Source of the DNA: Massospora cicadina
Lineage: Eukaryota > Entomophthoromycota > Entomophthoromycetes > Entomophthorales > Entomophthoraceae
Reading direction: 5' to 3'
Length of the DNA: 64,000 nucleotides
Assembly (NCBI GenBank): GCA_022478985.1
Contig: JAKSZP010000012.1
Span: 310,001 to 374,000, forward strand
The notes below the pieces were generated by a model, which worked only from the letters and a program-made list of their open reading frames with translations, was not told the DNA's origin and ran no database searches. The translations under genes and the position numbers were made by a program. Positions 58,230 through 64,000 of the stretch are shown in pieces; positions within the stretch are counted from its first letter, which is position 1; the number at the start of each line of letters is the position of its first letter.

Positions 58230-58978
58230 TGTTGGAATCCTGCTTGCTAGTTTCTTCCAGATGCCAATTTGGGCAGAATTTCAACAACGGAAAAATCGTT
58301 TTATTCCCCAAATTAATTTGCACACTTAAAAATATAAAACTAAAGAATAATCTATTATATTATTCCCAAGTAGATCCTTGGGTATGAAAAACGATAGATC
58401 TCTAAAAGGCCTTCCCCTAGAATATAGGGTGGTAAAAGGGTATTAGTGGGATAGTGATTAATTTTATAACATTCATAGTAGTGAGGATTGAATAAGAAGG
58501 CGAATGACCTATCAGCGCTCAAGACAAAATATCTACCTTCTTTGGCCTTTACACAATATTTTTGGTCTATTGCGAGTAGTATAAAATCATGGGGCAAAGA
58601 TTTAATATCACACCCAGTCATTCTTACTAAAATTTAGCACATTGTGGATGATCTCCATCTTCTCTGGCTCATGATTAGTGAGTAATATTTCTTTACCATT
58701 TGTGACCCCCTCATGCCTATAAAAGGGGGTATTTTTAATAGAAGAAACACTGAAATTGTGCTAATGTTTGGGAGACCATCCAACTAAGGTGATGTATTCC
58801 AACAAGGGTCTCAAGTGACAATGGTAGAGTGAGCTTGCCGTTTGGCTTAAGGTGAGGAGTAAAAGAAAACTCTGAGTTAAATCATTCCGTCAAGAGAGAG
58901 ATTGATCTATGTTATTAAAATCAGACATTTGGCACCTAAAACATTCTTCTCTGAAGTTACGATGACTAATGTCTGACA
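58230..58978 (-). mobile_element. Gypsy-2 5' LTR
   Basis: Plus-strand edges TGTTGGAATCCTGCTTGC and ATGTCTGACA; partner of 39508-40255. Confidence 0.9.
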
Positions 58979-59600
58979 GAAGTCATGAAATAGCCCCTCT
59001 GCGGATACTGTCTCTCCACTGAAGCTATCAAAGAAGAACACTTAGGGATGTTCTAAAGCTTTAAAACCATGACTATATATATACAAGCTATTATATAAAC
59101 CAGGTGGTAATAATGTCCACAATTATCTAGAAGATTGCTACTCAGATAAAAATGGTCAACATGATCGCACAGTATATCTTTTCCTTAATTTGCCAGACTG
59201 TCAGGCAAACAGCAAGTTAAATTTAGACCAGCCTGCCAGCTTAAGTGCCAAAGCACCCAAACGTCAAACCCTAATGCCAGTGGAGCTGCTGGTATGACGG
59301 TTATAGAACAGGAATGAGTTCTGCCAATAAATGTGCATGAGCCATAATTGTGTATAGACACCTAGCAAAATAACAGAGGAATACGGCCATAAACCCCAAG
59401 GGTCATTGGAATACCAGAGGAAAAGACGGTTTGTTTTTTAACATAAAAACTGAAATTTGGGAAGAGGATTTTAATAATAAAGATAAAGGAAGAAAATTTG
59501 ACCAACAATATTCTTAGTGCAAAGCAACTGATTAAATAGTGTTCAATTATAGAAAGTCCAAGAAAGGATTGGGTCCCTCAAATTTGACATAACCTGGCAA
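58979..59600. other. Unassigned spacer right of gypsy-2
   Basis: No domain recognised. If gypsy-2 landed in an older plus-strand element (PBS at 39230), this would be that element's displaced interior, but I cannot show it. Confidence 0.4.
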
Positions 59601-60345
59601 ATTTTTTGGAGAATGAGGCAGATAATTTCAATTGGAACTGACATTGAAGGATATTGCGGCAGGCAAGTCACTGTCAGTTCAACTCGAACGCCTGAACTGA
59701 GACTTGACTGTGTTTCCATTGGTTGGCACTACAGCATCTGGCTGGACAAGCAACGGGAATTCCCCAGGGCCAACCCACATAGTGGCGGTCCCAATTGGTT
59801 GAAAATGGTTCAGGATGTCCAGCCCGCTCGTGCCTGATTGCTGGGGCAATCATTTGGTCATATGAGTTATGTCAGCCGCAACTCCTGACTTTCTGGATAG
59901 GGTCTTGAACTATAGGCGATGGTTTCCAAAGATACCACCTGCATATTGGGGATCATCCCCAACGATTTTGAGGGGGTTAGCATATTCAACTGTAATGGTG
60001 GCTGAGTTGAAATTGTCTGCAATTCCAGCCAATAATTTGAAATTTGTCCCTTTTTAAATATAATTTTTTCCATTACTGGGCTTTATCTTATCGGTTTAAG
60101 ACCCTTTGACTTCAAATTGGTGATCTCAGTGAAGATTTCCTTAATTTGGCTGACAAGTTCAGCAAGGTGAGTGATGGTACTGGGGGAGGTATCCAAAGAG
60201 GGAGGGCTGTTACCCAGCGCTTGTCTACCACATGGGTGAGGTTACCCTGGGTGACGAGGGGTACAGTTGCCCTCTTCAGCCCCTTTTATTTGGAAATAGG
60301 AAGAGCGCCCAATCTACGCACAGAGGATGTTCCCCTGGACTTACA
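59600..60345 (-). mobile_element. Chromovirus B 3' LTR (left end uncertain)
   Basis: On the minus strand the LTR starts TGTAAGTCCAGGGG at 60345, immediately after purine-rich AAAAGAGAAAGGGAA. This matches the LTR start of chromovirus A at 273. The left end is not defined because the other LTR lies outside the window. Confidence 0.4.
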
Positions 60346-60379
60346 TTACCCTTTCTTTTTTCCAAAGGTTGAGAGCCAC

Positions 60380-60660
60380 CACCGGGAAACTGCACAAGGG
60401 CCACATTTTTATGAACCTTGGGCAATTTGATCACCATTGTATTCGCAACTTTTTTTGGGGGAGACAGGGAGCGTCAGGGTGGGAGTCATGGAACAGTTTT
60501 ACCAGTTCCATGCAATTAGCGCAATTGCAAGCCTTGACCTAAAAGTTCTCATAGGCAAATCCCCCTTCCATGTGACAAGATACTGAACCAAATGCTGGTA
60601 TTTGCAGGATTCTAAGATGTTTTACCTCAGCTTCTTCTGAATCCTCTATCACTATTGGTT
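60380..60660 (-). pseudogene. Chromovirus B chromodomain and C-terminal tail
   Basis: Minus-strand LESCKYQHLVQYLVTWKG (about 60618-60565) is the core of a chromodomain with the YLVTWKG strand. A frame change precedes the AYEN block. The tail at about 60450-60380 (LPKVHKNVALVQFPGGGSQP) matches the tail after the chromodomain at 190-255 in chromovirus A. Confidence 0.82.
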
Positions 60661-60746
60661 CAAGTTTAGTGGTAACAATCCCCTTGAATGGGGACAACTG
60701 ATATACGTGGAATATGGGGTGCTGTTTTTACATTGAGCTGGCAGTT

Positions 60747-61560
60747 TTAACCGGAAAGCACCATTGTCAAGTCTTCCTCCACCAGGTGGGGACCCATACT
60801 CTTGCTTGCAAACTCCCAGGAAGGTACCTGCATCTGCAGATGGTAATTATCTAACATAACATGTGAGCTAACCGCTATATTGTGGGCAGGAAAGCTATTT
60901 ATGATCCACATTCCACTTATATACATTGATATCTTTGTGAGATGTTCACGCACTATGGACTGGGTAGACCAAATGTGCTCAACATAATCTGCGGCACCAG
61001 GAACCTCTGGACACAGACAGGGACCAAAAAAAAGAGGGATTATAAACCAACGTCGCTTCATAGGGAGAAAACCCTGTAGAAGTGTGAGTACCGTTATTAT
61101 AGGCAAATTGGGATAGAGGGAGGTCATTGGTTTAAATATCTTGTGCAGCCACCATGTAACATAGCAAATAATGTTCCAAAATTTGGTTAACCCGCTCAGT
61201 TTGTCAGTTGGACTGGTGATGGTATGCGGTGGAATGGCAGGGGTGATTTTTAAAATAGTTAAATAATAATTCCAAAACTGCACTATAAAATGGGGCCTGC
61301 GGTCACTGATGATATCCTGCGGGAGACCAAACATAGAGAACACATGGCATACAAAGAGATGAGTTGTTTCTACTGACATGATCGTGGAAGCACAGGGAAT
61401 AAGTAGAAAAATTTGGTGAAACGATCAACCACCACCATTACCGCCTTATACCTATTAGAACAGGGAAGTTTGACAATAAAATCCACGGACACTGATGTCC
61501 CTGGACCCCCCACCTGTTTTAAGGGGTGTATGAGGCCATTTTTCACTGAGTGGTCCAACT
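60747..61560 (-). pseudogene. Chromovirus B integrase
   Basis: 61558-61370 contains VSVDFIVKLPCSNRYKAVMV and VVVDRFTKF, the first catalytic Asp. 61379-60747 is an unusually long open stretch of 210 codons with FGLPQDIISDRRPHF (second Asp, with the usual GxxF changed to RPHF), LTKFWNIIC and a C-terminal GPHLVEEDLTMVLSG. An in-frame stop or frameshift near 61375 separates the two pieces. In a live element it would join cDNA to target chromatin. Confidence 0.85.
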
Positions 61561-62335
61561 TGGCACAAACACAGGTAATGCAATTGGCGATTTAGGCTGG
61601 AACTCCCTTAGTTAATCCCGCCCAGTTATAGGTCCGCTTGATCAATTCTATGCATTTCTTGTTAACCTGGATGGCAAATTTTGGGAGGATTGTGATGCGC
61701 TCAAAACACCTCAGCTCTAAAAAGAAAAGGAACCCAAACCCATGACCTAAAATAGATGAGACCCTTCACAAAGGAATATAGGGAATGTTTGTGGGTTTGA
61801 ATGGATAATTGATTGAGTAACTCCACTCCTTTGGGGAAAGATATCTGAGACGCCAAAGCTCATGAAATAAGCAGAGCATTAAGAGCTAACTCTACTGAGG
61901 TGACCACAGGTGAGACAATAATAATTTGGGTGGTGGAAATCACAATAACCAGGTACACTTCCTCCAAGACCATGGGGCAATGGGCCAGGTTGCAGATAAG
62001 TAAGTCGGGAAGTACATTTAATGAACCTTTCTGAATTCATATTTTAAATTGAAACTGTATAAATCCTGATAGGTATGAGCTTGACTATGTGCCATTTTTG
62101 TGGTTTGCAGAAATATTAAAGAGCTTGGTGGTCCATACGCACAGTTAACTCATGCTAAGCACCCTGTAAAAGGTATCTCCAATGAGTGAACGCTCATGCT
62201 AAGGCTGCCAAATCCTTATCATAAATGGCCCATGATTTCTCAGTTATGGAAACTTTCTGGGGGAATTAGGCAACCAGATGTCCTAAACCATTATGCTCCT
62301 GGAGCAGAACTGCACCAACTGCTACTGCTGAAGCA

Positions 62336-62580
62336 TCACAAAAAAACAATATACAGTTTAGAGGGATCCGCGTGTTTTAGGATAGGGGGTGATAAGAACA
62401 CCTCTATAATTGACTCAAATGCCTGCTGGCACTCGGGGGTCCAACAGAAAGGCACATTTTTACCCATGAGGGGGTGGGGCAAAGCAGCTAACTGAAAAGG
62501 GCCAGGGAATATTTCTTTAGGAAAATAAAATTGCCCAAGAAACACTGTAATTGTTTCTGGGTTGTTGGAGTCAGCCACTC
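62336..62580 (-). pseudogene. Chromovirus B RNase H N-terminus
   Basis: Minus-strand PLMGKNVPFCWTPECQQAFE and SPPILKHADPSKLYIV form the RT-RNase H tether and first strand typical of Ty3/gypsy. Downstream frames to about 61.6 kb are broken. Confidence 0.8.
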
Positions 62581-62589
62581 ACAGATGGA

Positions 62590-63170
62590 TCTAACTTTTT
62601 GGGCGGGATTGCATAAAAATTTTTAGGACCAGGTTTCTGAAAAAAGTAACTTCCTCCTTATAAAACTCGCATTTCAAAGGCTTAACAAACAGGCCCTCCT
62701 TGTGAAAAGCAGTCACAACTGCTTCTATGTCTTTAGCATGTTGTTTGGGAGTTGGGGAATGCACTAAGATGTTGTCAATATATGCAACTGCGCATGTAAA
62801 CTGGAGGTCGCCCAGCACACTATCAATCATTCTTTGAAAGGTGGCTGGCGCGTTCTTCAGCCTGAAGTGCATTACGCGGAACTGAAAGATACCTCGTTTT
62901 GTATGAATTGCAGTAAGCCATTATTGACCTTCCATTACCTGTGTTTGGTTAAACCCATTGACGATATCAAGCTTGGAACCACATGAAACTTTGCAATCAC
63001 TTGACTGATAGTTTGCTCAAGGGGTAAAGGGTAGGGATCGCTCGACATAATTTTATTTTGGTGATTATAATCCGTGCAGGGATGGAGAGAACCATTGGCC
63101 TTCTTGGCAAAAATAATGGAAGAGGCAATTGGTGATGTCTCTTTAAACCATCCTTTCTTAAGCATATCAT
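62590..63170 (-). pseudogene. Chromovirus B reverse transcriptase
   Basis: 63165-62935 has PIASSIIFAKKANGSLHPCT and DYNHQNKIMSSDPYPLP. 62872-62591 has MHFRLKNAPATFQRMID and then AYIDNILVHSPT. Motif C is YIDN rather than YxDD, losing a catalytic Asp. KPLKCEFYKEEVTFF completes the thumb-proximal block. A frameshift lies between the pieces near 62.9 kb. Confidence 0.87.
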
Positions 63171-63399
63171 CTAACCAAGTATTAAAAGCAGCCTCTTATT
63201 CTGCCATGTGTAAATACAAAGGGAAGTTGATGTTCAACAACTGTACTGTTGTTCAGAATCCTAAGTCAAATTTAGTGTGAGGGAGAACGGTCCACCTTCT
63301 CAAAATCAAAGATATTTGATAGCACATCAATTCTTTAGAAAAACCAGATGGAAGACCCAAAGGGGAAACAAGGGAAGTGATGGAGCTGAGGCCTTGTGT

Positions 63400-63790
63400 T
63401 TCTAAAGGGTATTAACTAAGAAAAATTTCCCCCATTTGATCATTGACAAATGACAACTTATTGACTCCAGGTGAATCTTAACATCTTGCCAGTGCCACCA
63501 TCCAACCCCCAAAATAACCGGAAACACCAAGTTTGGCATTGCTGAGAACTGATCGCAAAAGCTAAGCTGATGTACTGAGAAAGAAACAGGCCAATGTACT
63601 AGGTATGAGGTCTGGGAGACAGAAGAAGCAACCATCTCAAAGGACCTAGGTCCAGGTCGAACTCCAATTGTTGGGCTAGTTCAACAATCATAAAATTGCC
63701 CATGGCTCTGGTATCCACTAAAGCCTCAAACGAAATGTGGTGGGACCTGACACTAATCTTCATGGGCAGTAAGAAGTAAGCAAAGTTTTT
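63400..63790 (-). pseudogene. Chromovirus B protease
   Basis: Minus-strand ALVDTRAMGNFMIVELAQQL (about 63727-63668) aligns with the D[ST]GAxxNF active site of Ty3/gypsy proteases, with Gly changed to Arg. The open stretch 63635-63402 (SVHQLSFCDQF, MPNLVFPVILGVGW) contains the second conserved strand with LG. Confidence 0.75.
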
Positions 63791-64000
63791 TTGGCTGCTG
63801 TAGTTGAATTTTCCAATACAGAAAAAATGGTAGTAAAATTGGGGGAAACCACTAGGTTCATAGTGGGAGTAAGCCCTTTACAAGTCAGATTCTCAGAACA
63901 TACTGAGATGGGCAATAGTCATGGCAACTATGGAATATAGATCGGACAATTTGAGTGGTACTAGGCTAACATGGCCAGAGTAAAATTTCTTCACATGATT

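Larger units (their letters stand above)
39508..58978 (-). mobile_element. Gypsy-2: full-length Ty3/gypsy element, split by gypsy-3
   Basis: LTRs are 39508-40255 (3') and 58230-58978 (5'). The PBS is at 58207-58226, gag at 57.7-56.7 kb and 44.76-43.9 kb, protease about 43.7, RT 42.7-42.04, RNase H about 42.0-41.5 and integrase about 41.2-40.26 kb. Removing gypsy-3 (44770-56680) leaves about 7.6 kb. The flanks AAGGT and GAAGT match at only 3 of 5 bases, so the TSD is eroded. The left flank carries an orphan PBS, suggesting insertion into a further element. Confidence 0.9.
60345..64000 (-). mobile_element. Chromovirus B: Ty3/gypsy with chromodomain, 5' part beyond the window
   Basis: Minus-strand order is protease (about 63.78-63.65 kb), RT (63.17-62.59), RNase H (62.58-62.34), integrase (61.56-60.75), chromodomain (60.64-60.53) and LTR (60345 leftwards). 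It is the same family as the fragment at 1-1132. Gag and the 5' LTR are not in the window. Confidence 0.88.

Noticed and set aside
60146..60542. Plus-strand open frames over the chromovirus B 3' end
   Set aside because: They are antisense to the chromodomain and LTR, which explain the sequence.
1..64000. Host protein-coding genes, rRNA, CRISPR or prokaryotic systems
   Set aside because: Every conserved protein motif found belongs to retrotransposons; no operon structure, rRNA or regularly spaced CRISPR-type repeats were seen.

Overview
This 64-kb window is eukaryotic, AT-rich and built almost entirely of degraded transposable elements. I found no host gene, rRNA, functional tRNA or CRISPR array. 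The mix is a CCHC-gag plus APE-type LINE, Ty3/gypsy elements with and without a chromodomain, a tRNA-headed SINE and minisatellites. With primer-binding sites unlike the usual plant initiator-Met site, it best fits a repeat-expanded filamentous fungus. The lineage is not determined, and a plant or other eukaryote is not excluded.

Layout. (1) 1-~1130: 3' end and LTR of a chromodomain Ty3/gypsy element (chromovirus A, + strand). (2) 4307-10760: a complete but mutated LINE bounded by a 14-bp target-site duplication (TSD), with ORF1 (CCHC gag) and ORF2 (endonuclease, reverse transcriptase, zinc knuckle). (3) 10.8-25.6 kb: LINE relics, four extremely short LINE 3'-tail insertions (one of them at 36.4 kb), and two copies of an ORF1-only LINE-like element (11.9-13.75 and 23.0-24.8 kb). 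This part also holds direct repeats, a ~90-bp-period array and a dispersed repeat. (4) 25.6-33.6 kb: a third ORF1-only element (- strand) split by gypsy-1, a full-length Ty3/gypsy element with LTRs of about 645 bp and a perfect 5-bp TSD. (5) 33.6-39.5 kb: AT-rich relics with two orphan primer-binding sites. (6) 39.5-59.0 kb: nested insertions. Gypsy-2 (- strand, LTRs 39508-40255 and 58230-58978) has gypsy-3 (- strand, LTRs 44770-45387 and 56075-56680) inserted in its gag. Gypsy-3 gag is split by a ~5-kb non-coding insert X with degenerate terminal inverted repeats. X carries two minisatellites, one of them hit by two SINEs. (7) 59.6-64 kb: 3' two-thirds of chromovirus B (- strand), the same family as the fragment at the left edge.

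Functional logic. The LINE would supply reverse transcriptase in trans. The ORF1-only elements and the SINE carry 3' tails matching the LINE tail or each other, so a parasite hierarchy (LINE > ORF1-only element > SINE) can be read from the sequence. All large elements carry stops, frameshifts and some lost catalytic residues, so nothing here looks autonomous today.
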